NCBI RefSeq assembly: GCF_965277665.1
Contig: NZ_OZ255835.1
Location: forward strand, 2,852,001 to 2,916,000
From: Lichenicoccus sp965277665
Lineage (GTDB): Bacteria > Pseudomonadota > Alphaproteobacteria > Acetobacterales > Acetobacteraceae
Length of the DNA: 64,000 bases
Reading direction: 5' to 3'
Shown here: piece after piece, positions 1 through 9,048 of the stretch
Numbering within the stretch: the stretch's first letter is position 1
Layout of the letters: the number at the start of each line of letters is the position of its first letter
The notes under the pieces: generated by a model
Database searches by the model: none
The model's input: the letters and a program-made list of their open reading frames with translations, nothing else
What the model was told of the DNA's origin: nothing
Position numbers and translations under genes: made by a program

Positions 1-862
1 GCGCCACGGCATCGATCGGGACCTTGTCGTGACCGATCCACTGGCTCGCGAGCCGCATGCGCACCTCGGTGAGGTACCGCCACGGCGTGACGCCGGTGAC
101 CGCCTGGAAGCGGTCGGCGAAGACGGACCGCGAGCAGCCCATCACGGCCGCCAGCTCGGCAACGGTCCAGCCATGCCCCGGATCGCGATGCAGCGCCGCG
201 ATCGCGCCCGCCAGCCGGGGGTCGCGCAGCGCCTCCACCAGGCCGGAGGCTCCGCCGCAGCCGCATTCGACCCAGCCGCGCACGATGGTGGCGCAGACCA
301 CATCCGCCAGCCGCGCCAGGATGCCCGCGAAGCCGACGCGCCGGTGGCGAGCCTCGCTGTCCATGGCCTGCAGGATCGGAAGGATCTCGGGATGTCGCTG
401 GCTCAGCCTGTCGACCAGCATGACCTGCGGCATCAGGCGCACGAGGCCCTGCATGCCGCCCAGATCGAACTCCATGCAACTGCTGAACATGACGGCGTCG
501 CTTGCGCCGCCCGGGACGCATGCGGTGATGTCGCAGACGCTGTCGCACAGCGGGGCGGTCTCGAAGCTCGAGATGTCGCGGGAGGGAAGCTCCGGTGCGG
601 AGAGCAACTCGTGCGCGCCGCCATGCGGCAGGAACACCGCGCTGCCGGCACCCAGGCTGTGCAGGTCGCCCGCCTCCATGCGCAGGAACACCGTGCCGTC
701 GACAATGAAGTGGAACTGCGCCCAGCCCGCCGCCGTGCCGAAGCCGAGACCGAAGGGGGGTGCCACCTGGATGCGTCGATACCGCACGCCGCGCAGGCGC
801 ATGCCGAGAAGCAACTCGCCCATCAGGTCGGAGGGCAGGGAACCGATGCTCTGGATCGCCAT
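1..862 (-). CDS. AraC-family transcriptional regulator (3' end cut by window edge)
   Basis: The N-terminal half is a cupin-like sensing domain of the AraC 'cupin_6' type, recognisable by blocks such as GWAQFHFIVDG and LPHGGAHELL. The C-terminal part carries the AraC helix-turn-helix signature (VAELAAVMGCSRSVFADRF then TGVTPWRYLTEVRMRLA). Such proteins usually bind DNA as activators when a ligand occupies the cupin. The chosen ATG gives MAIQSIGSLPSD; its ribosome site is weak, so the start is not firm. The gene is divergent from the nepI-like exporter, with about 95 bp between them, so it probably controls that exporter (inference). The last residues lie outside the window. Confidence 0.88.
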   Translation of the reverse strand, partial: MAIQSIGSLPSDLMGELLLGMRLRGVRYRRIQVAPPFGLGFGTAAGWAQFHFIVDGTVFLRMEAGDLHSLGAGSAVFLPHGGAHELLSAPELPSRDISSFETAPLCDSVCDITACVPGGASDAVMFSSCMEFDLGGMQGLVRLMPQVMLVDRLSQRHPEILPILQAMDSEARHRRVGFAGILARLADVVCATIVRGWVECGCGGASGLVEALRDPRLAGAIAALHRDPGHGWTVAELAAVMGCSRSVFADRFQAVTGVTPWRYLTEVRMRLASQWIGHDKVPIDAVA

Positions 863-957
863 CTTCGGAGTTCCGATCAAGCATTGCGGATGAACTATCA
901 TAGATCGTCCGGACGACACGGCCTAGTGTTCCGCGGCGCGGAGGCCGCGGAGGACCG

Positions 958-2145
958 ATGAGCGAGAACGTCGAGAGCGCCTGGCACGCCGGGGAACTGG
1001 AGGAGCCGGCCTGGTTCGCCGTGTTTTCGCTCGCTCTGGGCGTGTTCAGCCTGGTGACGGCCGAGTTCCTGCCCGCCAGCCTGCTGACGCCGATGGCCGC
1101 GACGTTCGGCGCCTCGGAGGCGCTGGTCGGTCAGGCGGTGACAGTGACGGCCGCCACGGCCCTGGTTGCCGCCCTGCTTGCCGCCGTGGTGACGCGCCGG
1201 ATGGACCGCCGCCTGGTGCTGATGGGCTTCTCCGTGCTGCTCATCGCGTCGAACCTGTTGGTGGCGCTGGCACCCGACCTCATGGTCCTGCTGCTGGCCC
1301 GCGTGCTGCTCGGCGCGGCCCTCGGCGGATTCTGGAGCATGGCGACCGCGGTGGCGATGCGCCTGGTTCCCCCCGCTTTGTTGCCACGCGCCCTCTCGAT
1401 GATCTTCAGCGGGGTCTCGATCGCGACCATCGTGGCAGCGCCGGTCGGCGCCTGGCTCGGCCATCTGTTTGGCTGGCGCAGCGTGTTCCTGCTGGCGATG
1501 GCGATCGGCGTGGTGACGCTGCTGTTCCAGGCCGCCAGCCTGCCGCGCCTCGCCTCGATCGGCGAGGCGCGCCTGCGCACCCTGACCGAGGTGCTGCTAC
1601 GGCCGGGTATCGGGCTCGGCATGCTGTGTTCCGTCCTGGTGTTCGGCGGCCACTTCGCCCTGTTCACCTACATCCGGCCCTATCTGGAAGACGTCGCGGG
1701 CGTCGGCATCAACACCATGGCCCTGATCCTGCTGGGCTTCGGCATCGCCAACTTCGCCGGCACCCTGATCGCCGGCCTGCTGCTCGAGCGCAGCCTGCGG
1801 CTGACCCTGACCGTGATGCCGCTGGTGATCGGTGCCGCCGGTCTGGCGCTCGCAGGGCTGCATGCCGGGGCGCCGACGCGCGCGCTGCTGATGGCGCTGT
1901 GGGGCATGGCCTTCGGTGGGGTGCCGGTGGGCTGGTCGACCTGGCTGGCGCGCTCGGTGCCCGACGAGGCGGAGAGCGCCGGCGGCCTCCTGGTCGCCGC
2001 GGTGCAGCTCGCCATCGCTTCCGGGGCGGCAGCAGGCGGTCTGGTCTTCGGCATGACCGGCGTCGTCGGCGTGTTCGCCTCCGGCGGCCTGGTACTGCTG
2101 CTGACCGCCGGGCTGATCTGCTTCGGGCTGCCCCGGAAGGCGTGA
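958..2145 (+). CDS. nepI: MFS purine ribonucleoside efflux pump, NepI-like
   Basis: A 395-residue major facilitator of the DHA1 type with 12 predicted membrane segments. Long stretches match what I recall of E. coli NepI: AEFLPASLLTPMA near residue 35, LGGFWSMATAVAMRLVPP, FTYIRPYL and PVGWSTWLARS. NepI exports inosine and other purine ribonucleosides across the inner membrane. An SD-like GGAGGA precedes the ATG. It is divergent from an AraC regulator, which is the likely controller (inference). The substrate is assigned by similarity only; a related exporter of another small molecule is possible. Confidence 0.82.
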   Translation: MSENVESAWHAGELEEPAWFAVFSLALGVFSLVTAEFLPASLLTPMAATFGASEALVGQAVTVTAATALVAALLAAVVTRRMDRRLVLMGFSVLLIASNLLVALAPDLMVLLLARVLLGAALGGFWSMATAVAMRLVPPALLPRALSMIFSGVSIATIVAAPVGAWLGHLFGWRSVFLLAMAIGVVTLLFQAASLPRLASIGEARLRTLTEVLLRPGIGLGMLCSVLVFGGHFALFTYIRPYLEDVAGVGINTMALILLGFGIANFAGTLIAGLLLERSLRLTLTVMPLVIGAAGLALAGLHAGAPTRALLMALWGMAFGGVPVGWSTWLARSVPDEAESAGGLLVAAVQLAIASGAAAGGLVFGMTGVVGVFASGGLVLLLTAGLICFGLPRKA

Positions 2146-2315
2146 CCGGAGCCCGTTGTGCGCTGGAACAGGTGGGTCGTGCTGTTGGCGAGCGCGGTCA
2201 AGACCAGCAGGGCGCTCGCTACCCGAGCGGCAGGTGAAGCGGCACACCAAACCAAAGGCCAGTGGTAAAACCTGACGACTCCTCCGTCAGCTGATGACCA
2301 CTCGGCGTGCCGTTA

Positions 2316-2491
2316 GAGCCTGTTTGAAAACGCCTGATGCTGGATGAGAGCGGCCCCCACTCCTAAGCATTGGAGGGCCACGGCCGGCGTGACTTTTCGA
2401 GCACCGGAGCGGAGCCGCCTCCTGGCGGTGAGCGCCGGAGCGAAGCAAAGGCGTGTCGGATCGCCAGCAGCAGGTGTTTGCAAACTGGCTC
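2316..2491 (+). repeat. Family A miniature inverted-repeat element, copy A1
   Basis: A 176-bp non-coding element. Its ends form imperfect 28-bp inverted repeats: left GAGCCTGTTTGAAAACGCCT, right (reverse complement) GAGCCAGTTTGCAAACACCT, both running on to a GCTGG. It is flanked by TTA on both sides, which fits a 3-bp target duplication. The core (about 2387-2460) matches copies at 3441-3578 (same orientation) and 24051-24211 (inverted). GAG-starting ends with TNA duplications are typical of the IS1031 subgroup of IS5, so this looks like a non-autonomous derivative (inference). The preceding 2146-2315, downstream of nepI, shows no gene. Confidence 0.75.
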
Positions 2492-2553
2492 TTACAACTA
2501 TGACGACGGTGCTGGCAGTGATAGCATTGCGTTCAAGCGAACGAGGAACGCGC

Positions 2554-2793
2554 ATGGCTGGCAGCCTCAGCATACGCAATGTCGATCAGGACCTGATAAT
2601 CCGTCTGAAACGCCGGGCGGCACGTCATGGGCAGTCGGCTGAAGCCGAGGTGCGCGATATTCTTCGACAGGCTCTAGACGGCGAGCCGGATGCTGACTTC
2701 GAACGCCTGGCCGCCGAGCTGAGGCGGCTGACGGCAACCCGGGTGCAGACGCCCGCCGAGATCCTGCAGCGCGAGGGCCGGGACGAGCGGTGA
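2554..2793 (+). CDS. vapB: Antitoxin of VapBC/FitAB type (ribbon-helix-helix)
   Basis: A 79-residue protein beginning MAGSLSIRNVDQDLIIRLKR, the usual FitA/VapB ribbon-helix-helix start, with a following helix (GQSAEAEVRDILRQAL) and a charged C-terminal tail that would wrap the toxin. It should neutralise the PIN toxin and repress the shared promoter as a complex. An AGGA site lies about 8 bases upstream of the ATG; an upstream in-frame ATG at 2344 falls inside repeat A1 and is unlikely. It overlaps the toxin by a GTGA junction, so translation is coupled. Base composition is a little lower in GC than the neighbours. Confidence 0.85.
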   Translation: MAGSLSIRNVDQDLIIRLKRRAARHGQSAEAEVRDILRQALDGEPDADFERLAAELRRLTATRVQTPAEILQREGRDER

Positions 2794-3233
2794 AGCGGCT
2801 CGTCATCGATGCCAGCGTTGCAATCAAGTGGGTGGTCGAGGAGGCGGGAACGACTGCAGCGCTGGCCCTACGACGGTATCGGCTATCGGCGCCCGATCTG
2901 CTGATTGCGGAGTGTGCGAACATCCTGTGGAAAAAGGTGCGCCGCCAGGAGATCAGCCTGGACGAAGCCTCGCTCGCGGGCCGCCTGCTGGAACACGCTG
3001 ATGTCGAACTGATCCCCATGCGGCGTCTGCTTGCGCCAGCGCTCCGCCTTGCCGTTCAGATGGACCATCCGGCCTATGACTGCGTCTACCTCTCGCTTGC
3101 CCAGTCGAGCGGGTGCAGCTTCGTCACGGCCGATGCCCGATTGTGCGCGAAGGCGCACAGCCATGTGCCTCCGGACCAGATCCTGGATCTGGCAACCGTT
3201 CTGGAGCGACTGGATGCACAGACCGGGCAGTGA
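2790..3233 (+). CDS. vapC: VapC/FitB PIN-domain ribonuclease toxin
   Basis: A 147-residue PIN protein starting with GTG. The four acidic residues of the metal site are visible: D7 (VIDAS), E41 (IAECAN), D97 (AYDCVY) and D115 (TADARL). PIN toxins cleave specific RNAs, often initiator tRNA or rRNA loops. It is cotranscribed and coupled with the antitoxin upstream. The pair is bracketed by family A repeats in the same orientation, suggesting that it moved or is maintained as a cassette (inference). Confidence 0.88.
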   Translation: MKRLVIDASVAIKWVVEEAGTTAALALRRYRLSAPDLLIAECANILWKKVRRQEISLDEASLAGRLLEHADVELIPMRRLLAPALRLAVQMDHPAYDCVYLSLAQSSGCSFVTADARLCAKAHSHVPPDQILDLATVLERLDAQTGQ

Positions 3234-3313
3234 AGGAAGCAGCCGGAGTGAAGGCCAGGCCGATCGCCTTCAGAGGGTCGCCGACGATCGTGGATGCAAA
3301 AAGCCTGTCGCTC

Positions 3314-3578
3314 AGAGACCGTTTGAGAATGTGCTAGAGCAAGGCCGGCTCAAGTTGAGCCGGTAGACTTGCTCTACCAGATTGATCTAGAGACTGATTC
3401 ACGTCTCAGGCTGGTTCAGCCTGAGACGATCAGGCTCTAGGTCGAGCAAGAGTGCCGCGACGCGGCACGCCCGGCGCGTCTTTCGAGAACCGGAGCGGAG
3501 CCGCCTTCTTGCGGTGAGCACCGGAAGCGGAGAAAGGCGGGTCGGATTGCCGGCATAGCGCATTCCCGAACGGTCTCT
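3314..3578 (+). repeat. Family A element, copy A3, interrupted by a family B element
   Basis: The outer ends form an inverted repeat: AGAGACCGTTTGAGAATG on the left and, reading in from the right, AGAGACCGTTCGGGAATG. The sequence TCA occurs at both borders, compatible with a 3-bp target duplication. The core 3441-3560 resembles copy A1 in the same orientation (shared ACCGGAGCGGAGCCGCC). Just inside the left end a 107-bp CTAG-bounded element (3334-3440) is inserted, so the copy is a nest of two element types. The rest of 3234-3615 holds no gene. Confidence 0.7.
3334..3440 (+). repeat. Family B CTAG-bounded double-palindrome element, copy B1
   Basis: 107 bp beginning CTAGAGC and ending GCTCTAG. 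It contains two adjacent palindromes: AGAGCAAGGCCGGCTCAA paired with GTTGAGCCGG...CTTGCTCT, and a second unit from CTAGAGACTGAT to ATCAGGCTCTAG whose middle CGTCTCAGGCTG pairs with CAGCCTGAGACG. A nearly identical copy (one-base indel and a few substitutions) lies in reverse orientation at 24211-24316, and a 21-bp remnant at 8275-8295. Function unknown; it is likely a non-autonomous insertion. Confidence 0.8.
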
Positions 3579-3615
3579 CAACGATCCGGCTCTTGTCGTC
3601 TGACTGGCGCCTCGG

Positions 3616-5102
3616 CTACCGGACCGGGAGCGACGAAAGCGGCGGGGCAATCTCCTCGAGCGACCTGCCTTCCGCGTCGATACCTAGACGCAGCGCCACC
3701 ACGCCGGCGATCAGCATGAGGGCGGCGGCCCCGGTGTAGCCGAAGGCCAGCGGCTCGCGGCCGCCGATATCGATCAGCACGCCGAACAGCCACGGCGCGC
3801 CGGCGCCGCCGATCACCGTGCCCATGGCGTAGAACAGCGCGATCGCCAGCGCCCGTGTCTCCAGCGGGAACACCTCGCTCGCGGTGAGGTAGGCCGACGA
3901 TGCCGCGGCGGAGGCGAAAAAGAAGATCGCCACCCAGCCCAGCGTCTGCGTCAGCGCGTTCAACTCATGCGCCCGGAACATCCAGGCGACCGCGATCATC
4001 AGCAGGCCGGAGACCGTGTATGTCGCGAAGATCATGCGCCGCCGGCCGATGGTGTCGAACAAGGTGCCGAGCAGCAGCGGCCCGAGAAAGTTGCTGATCG
4101 CCAGCGGCAGGATGAACATCCCGACATCGCGCCCGTCCACGCCCTCGTAGTGCGTCAGCACCATGCCGTAGGTGAAGAACACGGCGTTGTAGAGGAACGC
4201 CTGCGCGATCATCAGCACCATGACCAAGATGCTGCGCATGCGATACTGCCCGACCATCAGGCGCAGCACCAGGCGAAAACCGAAGCGGTGCCGCGGATGC
4301 ACGGTCATCATCTCGTGCACGTGTTCGAGCGTCTGTCCGGTCGAGGCGGCGACCCGCTTCTCGATGTCGCAGGTGACGCGCTCGCCCTCCTGGTGCTGGC
4401 CATGTGTGCAGAGCCAGCGCGGGCTTTCCGGCACCCAGCGGCGCAGCGCGATCACGATCAGGCCCAGGATGCCGCCGATCGCAAAGCCGAAGCGCCAGCC
4501 GAAGGTGACCGGCATGTAGGTGCCGCCGATCAGGAAGATCGAACCGCCCGCGCCGAGGGCGGCTCCCGCCCAGAACGATCCGTTGATGATGAGATCGACA
4601 CGGCCGCGCAGCCGCGCCGGAATCAGCTCGTCGATCGCGGAGTTGATCGCGGAATACTCGCCGCCGATGCCGAGCCCGGTGATGAAGCGGAACAGTGCGA
4701 AGCTCGCGAAATTCCACGAGCACGCCGACAGCAGCACGCCGCCGATATAGACCGCGAGCGTCAGCGTGAAGATCGCCTTGCGCCCGACCTTGTCGGTCAG
4801 CCAGCCGAAGATCAGCGCGCCGACCACCGCGCCGACCACGTACAGAGAGGCCGAGCTGCCGATTTCGCTCGGCGTCATCGACAAGGTTCGATGATCCTGC
4901 AGGATCGGCGCGATCGAGCCCACGATGGTCACCTCGAGCCCGTCCAGAATCCAGGTGATGCCGAGCGCCACCACCACCAGCATGTGGAACCGGCTCCAGG
5001 GCAGGCGGTCGAGCCGTCCCGGGATGTTGGTCTGGATCGGGAGGTGCGCGCCGGGAGTGGCGCCGAGTGCTGTGGAAAACCGGGGTGCTGTCGCGGCGGA
5101 GC

Positions 5103-5106
<4 letters not shown>
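3616..5106 (-). CDS. MFS transporter translationally coupled to acs
   Basis: A 496-residue major facilitator with 12 predicted membrane segments. It has the loop motif GWLTDKVGRKAIF between segments 2 and 3, the motif RFITGLGIGGEYSAINS in segment 4 and a second GTLFDTIGRRR loop, as in sugar/aromatic-acid type porters. No ATG, GTG or TTG is available before the conserved N-terminus. A CTG at 5106 overlaps the acs stop as CTGA and has GGAGGA about 5-6 bases upstream, so CTG is the probable start. The next ATG (HMLVVV) would remove conserved RLDRLPWSR. Cotranscription with acs suggests carboxylate uptake, but the substrate is not known. Confidence 0.8.
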
Positions 5107-7118
<2,012 letters not shown>

Positions 7119-7251
7119 GTCGCCATCGCTCCCGGACTGCCCTGCCCGTTCATCGGTGCATCGGCTGCATCAGCATCTTGTCGCCGTACCGGCGAGAGAG
7201 CGAAGCACTTCGGCACGAGCCTTGCCGGATCGGGTTGGTGAAGGCAAGGGC

Positions 7252-7275
7252 AAGCATTGAATGCCCGCAATGCTT
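7252..7275. promoter_or_regulatory. Inverted repeat upstream of acs, possible operator
   Basis: AAGCATTG and CAATGCTT form a perfect 8-bp inverted repeat separated by 8 bases, in the otherwise featureless region 7119-7343 upstream of the acs start. The geometry suits a dimeric regulator, but no factor can be named and it may be chance. Confidence 0.3.
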
Positions 7276-7343
7276 ACGCACTTGTATCGGAAATGGAGTT
7301 GTAACGAAGACGGCCCTACCAGCCCGAGCCGACGCGAACGCTG

Positions 7344-7496
7344 CTACTGCGTGCTCGCCGCGAGCAGGCGGCCGGACAGCTGCAGCGGCTGATGGCCCTG
7401 GCCGACCAGGACAGCGGCGACGCCGAACACCAGCGCCAGCGCGAGACAGACCTCGACCAGGCGACGTCGTTTCACTTCCGGAGAACGCCCTATCAT
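7344..7496 (-). CDS. Small single-span membrane protein, hypothetical
   Basis: A 50-residue reading frame starting MIGRSPEVKRRR, followed by one hydrophobic segment (LVEVCLALALVFGVAAVLVG) and a short polar tail. A purine-rich GGGG lies about 7-10 bases before the ATG. The positive N-terminus before the helix predicts an N-in orientation. It is divergent from cobC, 59 bp apart, and upstream of acs on the same strand. I recognise no family; the support is the start site, the helix and the lack of a competing gene. Confidence 0.45.
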   Translation of the reverse strand: MIGRSPEVKRRRLVEVCLALALVFGVAAVLVGQGHQPLQLSGRLLAASTQ

Positions 7497-7555
7497 GCTC
7501 TACCCCAGCCGCCGCGGATATTGGACTTAACACACCTGTCGTATCGTGCAATCCC

Positions 7556-8131
7556 GTGACGACCATCGTGCTGCTTCGCCATCCCAGGCCGGCGCTCCCG
7601 GAGGCCGGCCTATGCTACGGGCGCCTCGACCCGGAGCTGCGACCGGGCTGGCAGGCGGAGATCGACGCACTCACTTTGCCGGTCCTCCGCGATGCGCTGC
7701 TCTGGACCTCGCCGAGCCGGCGGTGCGCAGCGCCCGCCAGACGGCTCGCGGCCCGGCTCGGCTTGCAGGTCAGGGTCGACGAACGCCTGCAGGAGCTCGA
7801 TTTCGGTGACTGGGAAGGCCTGAGCTGGGATCAGGTGCCGCGCGCGGCACTCGATCTCTGGGCTGGCGACCTGCTCGCCTTCGCGCCGCCAGGCGGCGAA
7901 ACCGGCGCGGCCCTGGTCGAGCGGGTCGGCCGCTTCCACGGCATGCTGCGCGCTGATGCACGATCTGCCATCGTGGTATCGCATGGCGGCCCGCTGAGGG
8001 TCCTGTCGCCGCTGCTGCGCGACGTGCCGGTGGATCTTGCGGCACCCGCGATGGATTTCCTCGCCGGGCAGGCGCTGACGCTGGCCTCTAGCAGGGTGCT
8101 GAAAAACCCGAGAACGATGCAGTCGCTATGA
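7556..8131 (+). CDS. cobC: Histidine phosphatase, probable alpha-ribazole phosphatase CobC
   Basis: A 191-residue histidine phosphatase starting GTG. Motifs: LLRHPRP at 6-12 with the phospho-accepting histidine H9 (RHP in place of the usual RHG), ELDFGDWEG with the acid, and SHGGPLRVL with the second histidine. Beside cobS and cobT it most likely removes phosphate from alpha-ribazole 5'-phosphate or from adenosylcobalamin 5'-phosphate. The last 14 or so residues (SRVLKNPRTMQSL) are encoded by the left end of repeat element C, so the natural C-terminus appears to have been replaced. It converges on cobS. Confidence 0.78.
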   Translation: MTTIVLLRHPRPALPEAGLCYGRLDPELRPGWQAEIDALTLPVLRDALLWTSPSRRCAAPARRLAARLGLQVRVDERLQELDFGDWEGLSWDQVPRAALDLWAGDLLAFAPPGGETGAALVERVGRFHGMLRADARSAIVVSHGGPLRVLSPLLRDVPVDLAAPAMDFLAGQALTLASSRVLKNPRTMQSL

Positions 8132-8278
8132 AACCAAAGCAGGCCAAGGGCTTCGCCCCTGGACCCCATCAAAGGCTAGCCTTTGAAATCCCTGTATTTT
8201 TAGAATCGGGGTCTGGGGCCTTCGGCCCCAGCGGGACCAGGGCAGCGCCCTGACGTTGCTTTTTCAGCAGCCTGCTAG
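8088..8278. repeat. Family C CTAG-bounded palindromic element
   Basis: 191 bp with ends CTAGCAGGGTGCTGAAAAA and, reading in from the right, CTAGCAGGCTGCTGAAAAA. Internally it has strong hairpins (CCAAGGGCTTCGCCCCTGG and GGGGCCTTCGGCCCC), which could stop transcription from both sides between convergent cobC and cobS. It encodes the end of cobC on one strand and abuts the cobS stop on the other. Only one copy is seen in this window. Confidence 0.75.
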
Positions 8279-8295
8279 AGCCGGTCTTGCTCTAG
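8275..8295 (-). repeat. Minimal family B remnant at the cobS 3' end
   Basis: On the minus strand CTAGAGCAAGACCGG is followed directly by CTCTAG: the left end of family B joined to its right end, as if the interior were deleted. It overlaps the last CTAG of element C. It encodes the final CobS residues LEQDRL and supplies the TAG stop. Confidence 0.65.
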
Positions 8296-9048
8296 TTGAG
8301 CACCGGCGCACAGGAGCAGCACGGTCTCCGCCAGCACGGAGCAGGCGCCGAGCACATCGCCGGTATGACCGCCGAGCCGGAGCCGGCAGAACCGCGCCAT
8401 GCCGACGCCGCACAGCAACGCGCCCGCCAGCAGCCAAGGCGCGAGCCGCAGCGCAACCAGCAGCGGGGTTGCGATCACCGCCAGGACCAGTCCCAGGCCC
8501 GCCGCGCGGCGCCCGATCGGTTGCAGCAGCGCCGCCAGGCCGCCGGTGCGTGCGGGCAAACTCAGCATCGCCACCAGGATGATCGCGGCCCGCGACAGCA
8601 TGCAGGAGGCGATGAGCGCCACGGCGACCCGCGCCGGATCGGCCAGCGTCGCCACGGCCGCGATGCGCGTGAGGCTGCTCACCAGCAAGGCCAGCGCGCC
8701 GTAGCTGCCGATCCGGCTGTCATGCATGATGGCAAGGCGTCGATCGACCGACTGGCCGCCGCCGAGACCGTCCACCATGTCGGCGAGGCCGTCCTCGTGC
8801 AGGCCGCCGGTCAGCAGCAGCATCGCAGCCAGCGTCCAGCAGGCGCCCAGCAGCGGCGACAGCCCGATCCGGCACGCCGCCGCGTAGGCACAGGCGCCGA
8901 TCACGCCGACCAGCGCGCCTGCGATCGGGAACGCCCAGACCGCGCCGCCCATGGCGATGCCCGGAGCGCGCGGCATCAGCCAGCCGACCGGCAGCCGGGT
9001 GAAGAAGCCGAGGGTGACCGCCAGATCGGTGCGCAGGCGCCGGATCAT
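8275..9048 (-). CDS. cobS: Adenosylcobinamide-GDP ribazoletransferase (cobalamin synthase)
   Basis: A 257-residue integral membrane protein (cobV in Pseudomonas nomenclature) that joins adenosylcobinamide-GDP and alpha-ribazole in the last cobalamin steps. Family marks are TRLPVG near the start, the metal/substrate segment GGLHEDGLADMVDGLGGG, HDSRIGSYG, and GGHTGDVLGA near the end, with several hydrophobic helices. The ATG overlaps the cobT stop as ATGA, with AGGACG upstream. The C-terminal LEQDRL and the stop come from a family B repeat remnant. Final gene of the minus-strand cob run. Confidence 0.94.
   Translation of the reverse strand: MIRRLRTDLAVTLGFFTRLPVGWLMPRAPGIAMGGAVWAFPIAGALVGVIGACAYAAACRIGLSPLLGACWTLAAMLLLTGGLHEDGLADMVDGLGGGQSVDRRLAIMHDSRIGSYGALALLVSSLTRIAAVATLADPARVAVALIASCMLSRAAIILVAMLSLPARTGGLAALLQPIGRRAAGLGLVLAVIATPLLVALRLAPWLLAGALLCGVGMARFCRLRLGGHTGDVLGACSVLAETVLLLCAGAQLEQDRL

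Noticed and set aside
2344..2553. Longer vapB from an upstream ATG
   Set aside because: The added 70 codons lie in repeat A1 and the antitoxin family starts at the MAGSLSIRN block, which has its own ribosome site.
7119..7555. Possible cobalamin riboswitch ahead of the cob genes
   Set aside because: No B12-box-like core (AGYCMGRADACCKGCC type) could be recognised here or upstream of cobG; a covariance search would decide.
7150..7566. Minus-strand 138-codon frame upstream of acs
   Set aside because: Arg/Ala-rich with no family and no ribosome site; it conflicts with the better 50-residue frame at 7344-7496.
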